35,275 nt of DNA from an uncultured marine group I thaumarchaeote (GCA_902514275.1 CABXQD010000007.1:1-35275); one strand, 5' to 3'. Positions 24,151-32,820 are shown, numbered from the stretch's first letter. A program made the numbers and translations. The notes: generated from the sequence alone by a model not told the origin.

Positions 24151-26959
24151 TAAATTAAAAATCAGAGGAGCACGTCATCATAATTTAAAAAATATTGATG
24201 TTGACATTCCAAAAAACCAATTAGTTGTAATTAGTGGTTTGTCTGGTTCTGGAAAATCTACTTTGGCTTTTGATACTATCTATGCTGAGGGGCAACGAAG
24301 ATATGTTGAATCCCTTTCTTCCTATGCTCGTCAATTTTTGGAGATGATGGATAAACCTGATGTTGATTCAATTGAAGGACTATCTCCTGCAATTGCAATT
24401 CAACAAAAGACTACTAGTAAAAATCCCCGTTCTACTGTTGGTACTACAACTGAAATTTATGATTACATGCGTTTACTTTATGCTAGAATTGGAATTCCTC
24501 ATTGTACAAATTGTAAAAGGAAAATTTCTACACAATCCGTTGAAAGAATCTGTGATTCTGTACTCAAGGATTTTTTGGGACAAAAAATATTGATTTTATC
24601 TCCTCTTATCCAAAGAAAAAAGGGGACTTATGAGAAACTTTTTGAACAAATCAAAAAGGATGGATATTCTCGAATACGATTGAATGGTGAAATTTTGAGC
24701 CTAGATGATGGTATTCCGCCATTAGATCGACAAAAATGGCATAATATTGAAATTGTTGTGGATAGAATATCTACAAGTAAATCTGAACGATCTCGAATTT
24801 TTGAGGCCATTCAAACTGCAATTAAAGCATCAAAAGGTGATGTGATGATTTCATCTGATAAATCTGAAAAAATCTTCTCTCAAAATAATGCGTGCCCTCA
24901 TTGTGGATTAACCATTGGTGAATTGGAACCTAGAAATTTTTCATTCAACTCTCCATTTGGATTATGTAAAACATGTAATGGATTGGGAGTTAAAATGGAA
25001 TTTGATGCTGATTTAGTAATTCCTGATAAATCTAAATCTATTTTGGATGGTGCTATTGTTCCTTGGAGTGGAAGATTTTCTGCATTTAGAAGACAAGCCT
25101 TGAGAACTGTTGGTGAGAAATTTGGATTTGATCTTATGACTCCAATTGAAAAAATCAAACCAAAACATCTTAAAATTATTTTAAATGGAACATCTGATTT
25201 AATTGATTTTCAATATAATTCTAAATCTGGAGATTCTTCATGGAAATACACTAATGCATTTGAAGGTGTACTTGTAAATCTTCAACGTGTTTTTTTAGAA
25301 ACTGATTCTGAATCAAAACGTGAATGGCTTAAACAATTTATGCGTGATACTCATTGTACTACATGCAATGGTAAAAAACTAAAACCTGAATCTCTTGCAG
25401 TCACCATTAATGATTTGGGAATAATGGATGTTTGTGATTTGTCTATTACTAATTGTTTTGATTTTTTTTCTAATTTGAAATTAACCGAAACTGAACAACA
25501 TATCGGAAGAGATATTCTTAAGGAAATTAAAGAACGCTTAGAATTTTTAATTAATGTTGGATTAAATTATCTTACCTTAAATCGTCTTAGTTCTACATTA
25601 TCTGGTGGAGAATCTCAACGAATTAGATTGGCTACTCAAATTGGTTCTAATCTTACTGGTGTTTTGTATGTACTTGACGAACCTACAATTGGGTTACATC
25701 AACGTGATAATGCTAGACTGATTAAAACGCTAAATAAGCTACGAAATCTTGGTAATACAATCATTGTTGTGGAGCATGACGAGGAAGTTATACGAAATTC
25801 AGATTGGATAATTGATCTGGGTCCTGGTGCTGGGGTGCATGGGGGTAATATTGTTTTTGAAGGTACAATTAAAAAAATTCTACAGTCAAACACATCTGTT
25901 ACTGGAACTTATCTTAAAGATGATTCCTTGATTGTATTGGAAAATAAAATTCGTAAACCTGAAGGATCATTAATTATTAAAGATGCATCTGAAAATAATT
26001 TAAAAAACCTTGATGTTGAAATTCCTTTAGGACTTTTTGTATCTGTAACTGGAGTGTCTGGATCTGGAAAATCTACTTTGATAAATGATATTTTACTTAA
26101 AAGTTTGGAAAATCATTTTTCTAAAACACATATTAGTTCTGGAGCTCATAAAGATATTTCTGGTATAGATAATATTGATAAAGTAATTGCTATTGATCAA
26201 TCTCCTATAGGTAGAACTCCTCGTTCAAACCCTGCAACATACATAGGTGCTTTTACTCCTATCCGAGAATTATATTCTAATACTGCATTATCAAAAGAAC
26301 GTGGATATGCACCAGGACAATTCTCATTTAATGTTGCTGATGGAAGATGTTTTGCATGTGAAGGTGATGGTGTTAAACAAATTGAAATGCAATTCTTATC
26401 TGATGTTTATGTAAAATGTGATGAATGTAAAGGAAAACGATACAATTCTGAAACATTATCTGTATTGTATAAAGGAAAGAATGTTTCTGATGTTCTACAA
26501 ATGACAGTTTATGAGGCATTAAATTTCTTTGAAAATGTTCCATCTATTCAAAGAAAATTACAAACTGTCAATGATGTGGGTTTAGGATATATCAAACTTG
26601 GACAATCTTCTACTACATTATCTGGTGGTGAGGCTCAACGAGTTAAACTTGCTTCAGAATTATCTAAACGTGGTACTGGCAAGACTCTCTATATTTTGGA
26701 TGAGCCTACAACTGGTTTACATTTTGCAGATGTTCAAAAATTATTAGATGTTCTAAATAGATTGGTGAATTTAGGTAATACTGTTGTTGTAATTGAGCAT
26801 AATATGGATATTATTAAAAATTCTGATTGGTTGATTGATCTGGGTCCTGAAGGTGGAGATGAAGGTGGTCGAATTGTGACTGTTGGTACTCCACTTGATG
26901 TTTCAAAATCTCCTGGCAGTTATACTGGAAAATATTTGAAAAAATTAATAAAAAAATGA
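24140..26959 (+). CDS. uvrA: Excinuclease ABC subunit A
   Basis: The 939-residue DNA damage-sensing ATPase. Two ABC modules are visible: GLSGSGKST near the start and GVSGSGKST in the second half, with signatures TLSGGESQRIRLATQ and TLSGGEAQRVKLASEL and Walker B boxes YVLDEPTIGLH and YILDEPTTGLH. Zinc-module Cys pairs occur at CTNCK, CPHCG...CKTCNG, CTTCNG, and CFACEGDG...CDECKG. The open frame reaches back to 24077, but I chose the ATG at 24140 because the family starts IKIRGARHHNLKN-like. It overlaps uvrB by 11 bases and uvrC by 4. Confidence 0.97.
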   Translation: MIDNKLKIRGARHHNLKNIDVDIPKNQLVVISGLSGSGKSTLAFDTIYAEGQRRYVESLSSYARQFLEMMDKPDVDSIEGLSPAIAIQQKTTSKNPRSTVGTTTEIYDYMRLLYARIGIPHCTNCKRKISTQSVERICDSVLKDFLGQKILILSPLIQRKKGTYEKLFEQIKKDGYSRIRLNGEILSLDDGIPPLDRQKWHNIEIVVDRISTSKSERSRIFEAIQTAIKASKGDVMISSDKSEKIFSQNNACPHCGLTIGELEPRNFSFNSPFGLCKTCNGLGVKMEFDADLVIPDKSKSILDGAIVPWSGRFSAFRRQALRTVGEKFGFDLMTPIEKIKPKHLKIILNGTSDLIDFQYNSKSGDSSWKYTNAFEGVLVNLQRVFLETDSESKREWLKQFMRDTHCTTCNGKKLKPESLAVTINDLGIMDVCDLSITNCFDFFSNLKLTETEQHIGRDILKEIKERLEFLINVGLNYLTLNRLSSTLSGGESQRIRLATQIGSNLTGVLYVLDEPTIGLHQRDNARLIKTLNKLRNLGNTIIVVEHDEEVIRNSDWIIDLGPGAGVHGGNIVFEGTIKKILQSNTSVTGTYLKDDSLIVLENKIRKPEGSLIIKDASENNLKNLDVEIPLGLFVSVTGVSGSGKSTLINDILLKSLENHFSKTHISSGAHKDISGIDNIDKVIAIDQSPIGRTPRSNPATYIGAFTPIRELYSNTALSKERGYAPGQFSFNVADGRCFACEGDGVKQIEMQFLSDVYVKCDECKGKRYNSETLSVLYKGKNVSDVLQMTVYEALNFFENVPSIQRKLQTVNDVGLGYIKLGQSSTTLSGGEAQRVKLASELSKRGTGKTLYILDEPTTGLHFADVQKLLDVLNRLVNLGNTVVVIEHNMDIIKNSDWLIDLGPEGGDEGGRIVTVGTPLDVSKSPGSYTGKYLKKLIKK

Positions 26960-28542
26960 CTTTTGATATTTCTAAAATTACTATTCCAACAAATCCTGGC
27001 ATTTATTTAATGAAAGATGATGCTGAAAAAATTATTTACATTGGAAAAGCAAAAAATCTTAAAAATCGTGTACGCTCTTATTTTAATAAAAATCAAAATT
27101 ACAAAACTCAAAAATTAGTTGAAAATATTTTTGATATTGAATTTGTTTTAACTGATAATGAGAGTGAAGCTTTTCTTTTAGAATCTAATATGATTAAAAA
27201 ATACCGTCCTAGATTTAATATTGAATTAAAGGATCAACAACGATATACCTATTTGCGATTATCTGATGAAAAATATCCTCGATTACTAGTTGCTCGACGA
27301 ACGAGAGATGGAAAATTCTTAGGTAAAGGAAAATTTTATGGTCCCTTTACTCAAGGTAGTTCTAAATTACTTACTATTGGAACCTTGAGAAAGTCTTTTC
27401 AAATAAGAATTTGTAAAACTCTTCCAAAAAAAGTATGTCTTGAATATCATTTAGGTAATTGTGAGGCTCCCTGTGAATTTAAGGATGCTCAAGAAAAATA
27501 TCCTGAACATGTAAAAAAATTAGAAGACGTTCTTAAGGGAAAAAATGACACTAAAATTTTTACAAAAAAATTAGAAGATGAAATGCATCAGGCAGCTGAA
27601 TCTCAACAATTTGAGCGTGCAAAAGATATTCGTGATACTTTGATCAGACTTGGTAGTCTTCAAACCAAACAAAAAATGGAATATGTGGAAAATTCAGATG
27701 AAGAATATTTTGGTATTGGAATTCAAGAACAAACTGCAACAATTATGAATTTTCGAATGATTAATGGTGTAATTAGAGATAGTGACAAATTCTTTTTTGA
27801 TTTAGTTGGTGATAATTCTTTTTCAAATTTCCTTTATCAGTACTATTCTACACATAAAATTCCTAAATTTGTTGTTGTTAGCGAAATTCCTGAAAATCAA
27901 AAATTATTGGAATCTTTGCTATCTGAGCAATCTGGATTTGATGTAAAAATAATGACTCCTACCCGAGGTAAGAAAAATGATATAATGAATTTAATTTTAA
28001 AAAACATTCAATTAATTCATTCTAAAGGTGCAAATCCTGCATTAGTTGAGTTACAAGAACTTTTACATTTGCCTACCTTACCAAACACCATTGAATGTTT
28101 TGATATTTCTAACCATGGTGCAGAATTTGCAGTTGGTTCAATGTCTAGCTTTGTAGGTGGAATTCCAAATAAATCTGGATATAGAAAATTCAAAATTAAA
28201 ACAATCAAAGGTAGAGATGATTTTGCCATGATTGGTGAAATTATTAAAAGACGTTACTATAGGTTATTGGAAGAAAATTCTGAATTACCTGATTTAATTT
28301 TAATTGATGGTGGTAAAGGCCAATTAAATGCAGCTCTTAAATCCCTAGAGTCTCTTGGATTAAAATTACCTTGTGTTTCTTTAGCAAAAGAAAATGAAGA
28401 AGTATATGTTCCAAAAACAAAAGATCCTATTGTAATTCCTAAACATAAAGAATCTTTGAAAATTTTACAATTTGCAAGAGATGAAACTCATAGATTTGGT
28501 GTTGCGTATAATAGAACTATACGTAAAAATAAAATAAAATAG
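26956..28542 (+). CDS. uvrC: Excinuclease ABC subunit C, no HhH domain
   Basis: A 528-residue dual nuclease. The GIY-YIG domain (G15-I-Y, Y28-I-G, Arg39, Glu76) makes the 3' cut. Four cysteines, C153, C161, C169 and C173, match the iron-sulfur site of bacterial UvrC. A UVR motif is at ~203-231. The RNase H-like domain has Asp383 (ECFDISN), Asp451 (LIDGGKGQL) and His512 (ETHRFGV) for the 5' cut. The protein stops at RKNKIK just after that domain, so the tandem helix-hairpin-helix of bacterial UvrC (roughly 60-80 residues) is absent. Start overlaps the uvrA stop (ATGA). Confidence 0.96.
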   Translation: MTFDISKITIPTNPGIYLMKDDAEKIIYIGKAKNLKNRVRSYFNKNQNYKTQKLVENIFDIEFVLTDNESEAFLLESNMIKKYRPRFNIELKDQQRYTYLRLSDEKYPRLLVARRTRDGKFLGKGKFYGPFTQGSSKLLTIGTLRKSFQIRICKTLPKKVCLEYHLGNCEAPCEFKDAQEKYPEHVKKLEDVLKGKNDTKIFTKKLEDEMHQAAESQQFERAKDIRDTLIRLGSLQTKQKMEYVENSDEEYFGIGIQEQTATIMNFRMINGVIRDSDKFFFDLVGDNSFSNFLYQYYSTHKIPKFVVVSEIPENQKLLESLLSEQSGFDVKIMTPTRGKKNDIMNLILKNIQLIHSKGANPALVELQELLHLPTLPNTIECFDISNHGAEFAVGSMSSFVGGIPNKSGYRKFKIKTIKGRDDFAMIGEIIKRRYYRLLEENSELPDLILIDGGKGQLNAALKSLESLGLKLPCVSLAKENEEVYVPKTKDPIVIPKHKESLKILQFARDETHRFGVAYNRTIRKNKIK

Positions 28543-28561
28543 AAAAAAGGAAATTTTTTGG

Positions 28562-29296
28562 TTAGTTCACTGTAACACTACCGACCATCCAAGGATGGAC
28601 CATACAGAAGTAATCGTAATTACCTGCATCATTGAATGTGAATGAATAATCCAAACCTGCCATTAGTAGACTGCTGTCAAATACTCCAGATGGACCATCT
28701 GCTGGGCTTCCACCTGTTACAGTATGTGCTGCGGTGTCTACGTTATCCCATAGTACTGTATCTCCAATACTAATGGTGATGTCTTGTGGTAGGTAACATG
28801 CATTAGATGTTTCACATCCTGGTGCTCCACTTCCCATTGCAGTTTCCACAATGTGTGTTTGTGGAACTGCTGCTGCGGCTTCTGCTGCTGCGGCTTCTGC
28901 TGCTGCGGCTTCTGCTTTCTCAGCTGCTGCGGCTTCTGCTGTTGCTTTCTCAGCTGCTGCATCTGCTGCTGCTGCCTTAGCTGCGGCTTCTGCTTTCTCA
29001 GCTGCATCTGCTGCTGCTGCCTTAGCTGCTGCGGCTTCTGCTTTCTCAGCTGCTGCTGCATCTGCTGCTGCTGCCTTAGCTGCTGCTTTCTCAGCTGCGG
29101 CTTCTGCTGCTGCTGCCTTAGCTGCTGCTTTCTCAGCTGCTGCTTTCTCAGCTGCATCTGTATCTATTGCAGAACTCATTTGTTGAGTAGGTGCTGCTGG
29201 TGAGTTATCTATTGAACCTCCCATTGCTGCAATTCCGACACCAACTAATGTGATTGCAATTGAAAATACAATTGCTGCTTTGTCTATACTTGCCAT
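28562..29296 (-). CDS. Membrane-anchored blue-copper (plastocyanin-like) protein
   Basis: A 244-residue protein with an N-terminal hydrophobic anchor (residues 7-26), an Ala-rich linker (about 48-143) and a type I copper domain (~148-244). The copper ligands are His191 (AAHTV), Cys231, His234 and Met237 in YFCMVHPWM. C161 and C167 could form a disulfide. The cupredoxin should face outside the membrane and carry electrons; thaumarchaea use many such proteins in ammonia oxidation. The linker is built of A, E, K and D repeats and should be a stiff helix. It ends 19 bases after uvrC on the opposite strand. Confidence 0.93.
   Translation of the reverse strand: MASIDKAAIVFSIAITLVGVGIAAMGGSIDNSPAAPTQQMSSAIDTDAAEKAAAEKAAAKAAAAEAAAEKAAAKAAAADAAAAEKAEAAAAKAAAADAAEKAEAAAKAAAADAAAEKATAEAAAAEKAEAAAAEAAAAEAAAAVPQTHIVETAMGSGAPGCETSNACYLPQDITISIGDTVLWDNVDTAAHTVTGGSPADGPSGVFDSSLLMAGLDYSFTFNDAGNYDYFCMVHPWMVGSVTVN
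28868..29155 (-). repeat. Ala-rich linker repeat in the cupredoxin
   Basis: Low-complexity, GC-richer DNA made of imperfect tandem copies of units such as GCTGCTGCCTTAGCTGC and CTTTCTCAGCTGC (plus strand). It encodes roughly 96 residues of A/E/K/D repeats (AAEKAAAKAAAAEAA). Because the units lack stops, long frames open in several other phases; they are not genes. Unit number may vary between strains by slippage. Confidence 0.85.
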
Positions 29297-29376
29297 AATT
29301 GATCCATGTCTCAGTATATAGTAAATAAATCTAATCGTCTGTTTTCAACTAATACTAACAAATTGACTCTAATAAT

Positions 29377-29448
29377 TTACTTTGAAGTCTGTTTTTGAAT
29401 ATTGTTGAAATTTTTAGTGAATTTTTCAACATCTTTTGTAAATCTCAT
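29377..29448 (-). CDS. Possible 23-residue peptide
   Basis: A short frame (MRFTKDVEKFTKNFNNIQKQ then TSK), one basic amphipathic helix. A TTAATTTAC box on the minus strand lies about 20 bases ahead. It is too short to judge by composition and may be a chance frame in the spacer. Confidence 0.22.
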   Translation of the reverse strand: MRFTKDVEKFTKNFNNIQKQTSK

Positions 29449-29543
29449 ATGATCGCTGTAAATTAACATTTAGTGTTGTTAATGATGTTCAACAATTACT
29501 GGTTTTATCGTTTATTGGATTGATGATTATTGTAATTACAATT

Positions 29544-29588
29544 AAGAGATCTCACCGAGTAACTTTCCGTTTTCGGTCTTAATCTCTT
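29544..29588 (-). terminator. Two-stem hairpin after the 127-residue gene
   Basis: AAGAGAT (29544-29550) pairs with ATCTCTT (29582-29588). Inside it, ACCGA (29554-29558) pairs with TCGGT (29573-29577) around a 14-base loop. It begins one base after the stop of the 29589-29972 gene. It could end or protect that mRNA, or be a small structured RNA in its own right. Archaeal terminators seldom need hairpins, which makes this one unusual. Confidence 0.4.
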
Positions 29589-29972
29589 TTATTGTAATAT
29601 TTTTGATGCTAAGTTTTTTTCAAAATTTATTATCTCAAATTCAACTTTTAATTTTCGTTGTTTAATAAAATTTTCAATAAATTTTATTTTATTTTTAATA
29701 AATTCATCTTGTATGGGAATTTTCATTTTTAATTGCTGATACATTATTTCTTCATGTAATTTTATTTTGATTGTATCTTCGTTTTTAATATTGAATGTTC
29801 CAATTCCCCAAAATAATGCAACATGTAATGCTACGTATTTTGATTGTATATTTGTAATTTTATCTTTGTAATTTTCTGTATGTTTTCGATTTTGAGAAAT
29901 TATTGTTTGGCTTGTTTGAATAATCCATGAAATTTTTCTCAAATCTCCATCTGAATATAGAATTCGTTCCAA
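29589..29972 (-). CDS. Hypothetical protein
   Basis: A 127-residue soluble protein, rich in Ile and Lys. The N-terminal half is helical (DLRKISWIIQTSQTIISQNR), the middle has a hydrophobic patch (YVALHVALFWGIGTFNI), then an acidic-basic helical end (QDEFIKNKIKFIENFIKQRK). There is no signal, cysteine or known motif. Start is TTG (MERILYSDG). It is head-to-head with the 30049 gene over about 75 bases. Confidence 0.6.
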   Translation of the reverse strand: MERILYSDGDLRKISWIIQTSQTIISQNRKHTENYKDKITNIQSKYVALHVALFWGIGTFNIKNEDTIKIKLHEEIMYQQLKMKIPIQDEFIKNKIKFIENFIKQRKLKVEFEIINFEKNLASKILQ

Positions 29973-30048
29973 TTGTCAACCAAAAAATGGTCTTTTGTCT
30001 ATATATTTCGAATACTCAATTTATGATCATAGTTTGAAAGGTGTACAT

Positions 30049-30255
30049 ATGATCGAATCTCAGGCGTTCTTTTCAAAAATGGTTGATGAATTGGTGGAAT
30101 TTTCAGAATTTGATCCTGAATTATCTGATGGGATAAAATGGTTAGATGATCAGGCTCAGAAAAAGGGTATCACATTTTATGATATGGTTTTTGAAGTTTT
30201 GTACAAGCATGATGTAAATTCTAAAGCAAAAGATTGGCTTAATACACGAAATTAA
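30049..30255 (+). CDS. Small hypothetical protein
   Basis: A 68-residue acidic protein (MIESQAFFSKMVDELVEFSE) with a compact helical look and a WLDDQAQKKGITFYDMVFEV core. The frame opens upstream at 29995, but I chose the ATG at 30049 because an AAAGGTG ribosome-binding site lies 6-8 bases before it and a TCTATATATTT box (29998-30008) predicts transcription from about 30028. It ends three bases before the citrate synthase stop on the opposite strand. Function unknown. Confidence 0.68.
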   Translation: MIESQAFFSKMVDELVEFSEFDPELSDGIKWLDDQAQKKGITFYDMVFEVLYKHDVNSKAKDWLNTRN

Positions 30256-30258
30256 AAA

Positions 30259-31422
30259 TTATTTTCTCAAGTCTAATGTCTTGTATTCACATCCTTGAGG
30301 CCCACAATATTTTCCTACATAGACTGCTTTAGGTCTGTACAATGCAGTTTTTGGTGCTGCTTCGGCAAACTTTTCTTCAATAATATGTGCTGCCCAGCCT
30401 GCAACTCTGGAAATTGCAAAAATCGGTGTGTTAAGATCTACTGGAATTTTTAACATGTAGTAAATTGATGCACTATACAAATCCACATTTGGATAGATGT
30501 CTTTTCCTTTTTGTAATTTCATTTCTGCAATTGTTGCTGTTTCAATTTTTTCAGTCATTTCAAACCATTGATCATCACTTTTAGTAGCTAATTTTCTAGA
30601 TAATTCTTTGAGAACTTGAGCTCGAGGGTCATATGTTTTGTATACTGCATGACCCATCCCCATAACTTTTTCACCTTGAGTAAGTTTTTCCTTAATCCAA
30701 GATTCTACTTTATTGATTTCAGAAATTTCTAATAACATTTTCATTACTTCTGTATTTGCTCCTCCATGTAATTCTCCACTTAATGCCCCTATAGCTGCAC
30801 TTGCTGCTGAATACATGTGTGCTCTTGTGGATGCAACTTGTCTTGCAGTAAATGTTGATGCATTAAATGTATGATCTGCATGAAGGATAAGACAAACGTC
30901 GAAAATCTTTTCAACTTCTGAATCTGGTTTTTCTCCTGACATCATGTATAAGAAATTTGCAGCATGGCTTAATGATGCATCTGGATTAATTATTTCCAAA
31001 CCGTTTCTAATTCTTTGCCAACTTGCGATAATTGTTGGAACTTTTGCAATTAAATTGATTGCTTTCTCATAGCTTGCATCTTTGTTGGAAAATTCTTCAT
31101 CATAATATCCTGCAAGTGCTGATACAAATGCTTGAAGCATATCCATGGGATCTGCATCCCCTCTCCAATTTGCCATGTTTTTTTGCATTTGTTTTGGAAT
31201 GTATCTTGCTTCCACCAATTTTGTATTAAATTCACTTAATTCTTGTTTAGTAGGTAATTTGTCATAAAGTAGGAGATATGCTGTTTCTTCAAAAGTTGAA
31301 TTTTTTGTGAGATCTAGTATGTCAAAACCTCTGTAGATTAATTTGCCCTTTTCTCCATCAATATTGGATATTTTGGTATCTGCTACTTCTATGCCTCTAA
31401 GTCCGATATTTTTTGTCTCCAT
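30259..31422 (-). CDS. gltA: Citrate synthase
   Basis: A 387-residue enzyme condensing acetyl-CoA and oxaloacetate to citrate. The catalytic triad is present: His219 (SGELHGGAN), His258 (GMGHAVYKTYDPRA) and Asp314 (PNVDLYSAS). The N-terminus shows IDGEKGKLIYRGFDILDL and the end SRVAGWAAHIIEE and LYRPKAVYVG, all family standard. Length matches archaeal/Gram-positive-type citrate synthase. With sucCD in the window it supports an oxidative or partial TCA route feeding biosynthesis beside CO2 fixation. Confidence 0.97.
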   Translation of the reverse strand: METKNIGLRGIEVADTKISNIDGEKGKLIYRGFDILDLTKNSTFEETAYLLLYDKLPTKQELSEFNTKLVEARYIPKQMQKNMANWRGDADPMDMLQAFVSALAGYYDEEFSNKDASYEKAINLIAKVPTIIASWQRIRNGLEIINPDASLSHAANFLYMMSGEKPDSEVEKIFDVCLILHADHTFNASTFTARQVASTRAHMYSAASAAIGALSGELHGGANTEVMKMLLEISEINKVESWIKEKLTQGEKVMGMGHAVYKTYDPRAQVLKELSRKLATKSDDQWFEMTEKIETATIAEMKLQKGKDIYPNVDLYSASIYYMLKIPVDLNTPIFAISRVAGWAAHIIEEKFAEAAPKTALYRPKAVYVGKYCGPQGCEYKTLDLRK

Positions 31423-31514
31423 GATGTGCCTATCAGATTTCTTCTATTATATTTTCTCTAAAATTGTGATAGTAAATTTAGTAATTAGTCTAATATGGCA
31501 ACTTTTACTCATAA

Positions 31515-31718
31515 ATGAAAATTTCTAATCAAAAATTAATGAATGCTGAAGAGCGTAAAAATTTACAACAATTAGATGAATTGGTCTTAAATGCTTCTAC
31601 TGAGGAATTAGAAAAAATTCAAGAAATTGATTATCAGACTCAACTTGATGGTGAATCCTTTTATCATATTTATGTAAATTCTGATTCCATAATTCCACCT
31701 AGAATAAAAAAATCTTAA
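31515..31718 (+). CDS. Small hypothetical protein
   Basis: A 67-residue protein with an N-terminal charged helix (NAEERKNLQQLDELVLNAST) and a more beta-like end (DGESFYHIYVNSDSIIPPRI). It is acidic overall with a basic tip and has no known domain. The ATG follows a typical T/A-rich stretch and the gene is divergent from gltA, 92 bases away. Function unknown. Confidence 0.65.
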   Translation: MKISNQKLMNAEERKNLQQLDELVLNASTEELEKIQEIDYQTQLDGESFYHIYVNSDSIIPPRIKKS

Positions 31719-31732
31719 TTTAACTTTCTTCA

Positions 31733-31740
31733 TTTAAATG
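31733..31740 (+). promoter_or_regulatory. TATA box of the DHH gene
   Basis: TTTAAATG predicts a start at about 31762-31766, which coincides with the TTG codon of the DHH-family gene. This supports a leaderless TTG start. Confidence 0.5.
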
Positions 31741-31765
31741 AGGGTCTATCCAATTTGATTCCATA

Positions 31766-32803
31766 TTGGTAACAGCAGCAAAAAAAGTAACTAAAAAAAC
31801 AGCAGCAAAAAAAGTAACTAAATCACAACGAAATAAAATAATTTGTATTTCTCATAAAGAAGATTGTGATGGAATTAGCTCTGCTGCATTAATTCGACAG
31901 GCTTTTGGTGGTGATGCTATGTTAGTAGATTACCCTGGTCAAATGGAAGCATTAAACCAAGTTGTTTTAGATGAAAAATTAAAATCTTTATTCATTTGTG
32001 ATTTAGGATTAAGTAAGAAAACCCAAGATGAATTTATTGATATTATGAGTAGACTAAGAAAAAATAAAGTTTCAGTAACTTACATTGATCATCATGATAT
32101 TGATCCAAACGTTGTAACTGCTTTGGAAAAACTCAAAGTTAAGGTAATTCATGATATTAACGAGTGTACTACTGTTCAGGTTTATCATGCATACAAATCA
32201 AAATTAAATGATCATGCCTCTTTTGTTGCAACCTGTGCTGCTATTACTGATTATATGGAAGATAGACCTCTAGGTTCCAAATTACTTCAAATTTATGATA
32301 GGCAATTTGCTTTGATTAGTGCAACTGTAATGACTTACAATATTGTTGGACATCAAAGAGAGCCTGATTATCTTCAATACTTAGTTGAAGAATTAGCTGA
32401 TTCCAAATTCCCACATGATATTCCAAATACTTTTGAATTTGCTCAAATTCAAGTAGAAAAACTATCTCAAATAATTGCTAAAGTGAAAAAAGGTATGAAA
32501 ACTATGACTAATCTTGGACATATGGAAATTTTAGATTCTGGTGCTAGTGGTGCAGTTAATTTTGTTATGGGTTTGTCTGGGAAAGATGTTGGTGTTGCAT
32601 ACAAAGAAAGAGTTGATCATGGAATTTATGCTGTCTCAGTTAGAGGTTCTAAAAATTGTAAAGTTCATTTGGGTAAAATTGTAAATCTATTGGCTACTAG
32701 TCTTGGTGGTTCTGGTGGTGGTCATGATAAAGCATGTGGTGCTGTTGTTCCAAAACCAAAAATTAAGAAATTCATTACTGAATTAAATAAAAAAATAAAA
32801 TAG
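31766..32803 (+). CDS. DHH-family phosphoesterase with Lys-rich N-terminal tail
   Basis: A 345-residue DHH/DHHA1 protein. The metal site shows as SHKEDCDGISS (Asp33, Asp35), ICDLG (Asp79) and YIDHHD (108-111). The DHHA1 substrate loop is GGSGGGHDKACGA near the end. Archaeal members include RecJ/GAN-type exonucleases and nanoRNases or cyclic-dinucleotide hydrolases, so nucleic-acid or nucleotide hydrolysis is likely but the substrate is unsettled. The first ~20 residues are a repeated Ala/Lys/Thr tail (TAAKKVTKK twice), like a histone tail. Start is TTG, backed by the TATA box 26-30 bases before it. Confidence 0.88.
   Translation: MVTAAKKVTKKTAAKKVTKSQRNKIICISHKEDCDGISSAALIRQAFGGDAMLVDYPGQMEALNQVVLDEKLKSLFICDLGLSKKTQDEFIDIMSRLRKNKVSVTYIDHHDIDPNVVTALEKLKVKVIHDINECTTVQVYHAYKSKLNDHASFVATCAAITDYMEDRPLGSKLLQIYDRQFALISATVMTYNIVGHQREPDYLQYLVEELADSKFPHDIPNTFEFAQIQVEKLSQIIAKVKKGMKTMTNLGHMEILDSGASGAVNFVMGLSGKDVGVAYKERVDHGIYAVSVRGSKNCKVHLGKIVNLLATSLGGSGGGHDKACGAVVPKPKIKKFITELNKKIK
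31772..31822 (+). repeat. 24-bp direct repeat, period 27
   Basis: ACAGCAGCAAAAAAAGTAAC plus TAAA occurs at 31772-31795 and again, identically, at 31799-31822. It encodes two copies of T-A-A-K-K-V-T-K-(K/S). Perfect identity suggests a recent duplication. Confidence 0.85.
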
Positions 32804-32820
32804 ATTTACTTCTATTCTTT

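Larger units (their letters stand above)
29297..29588. other. Gene-poor spacer with palindrome and hairpin
   Basis: Between the cupredoxin start and the next minus-strand gene. It contains the cupredoxin promoter region near 29297-29335, a possible 23-residue frame (29377-29448), a perfect 14-bp palindrome (29529-29542) and a two-stem hairpin (29544-29588). No larger gene is seen. Confidence 0.5.

Noticed and set aside
28868-29155. CRISPR-like or satellite array
   Set aside because: Repeats are short, imperfect and in frame with a protein; there are no unique spacers of constant length and no cas genes.
28851-29203. Long Ala-rich and Cys-rich frames opposite or out of frame with the cupredoxin
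   Set aside because: They arise because the Ala-linker repeat units contain no stops in any phase. The real frame has the copper domain and anchor.
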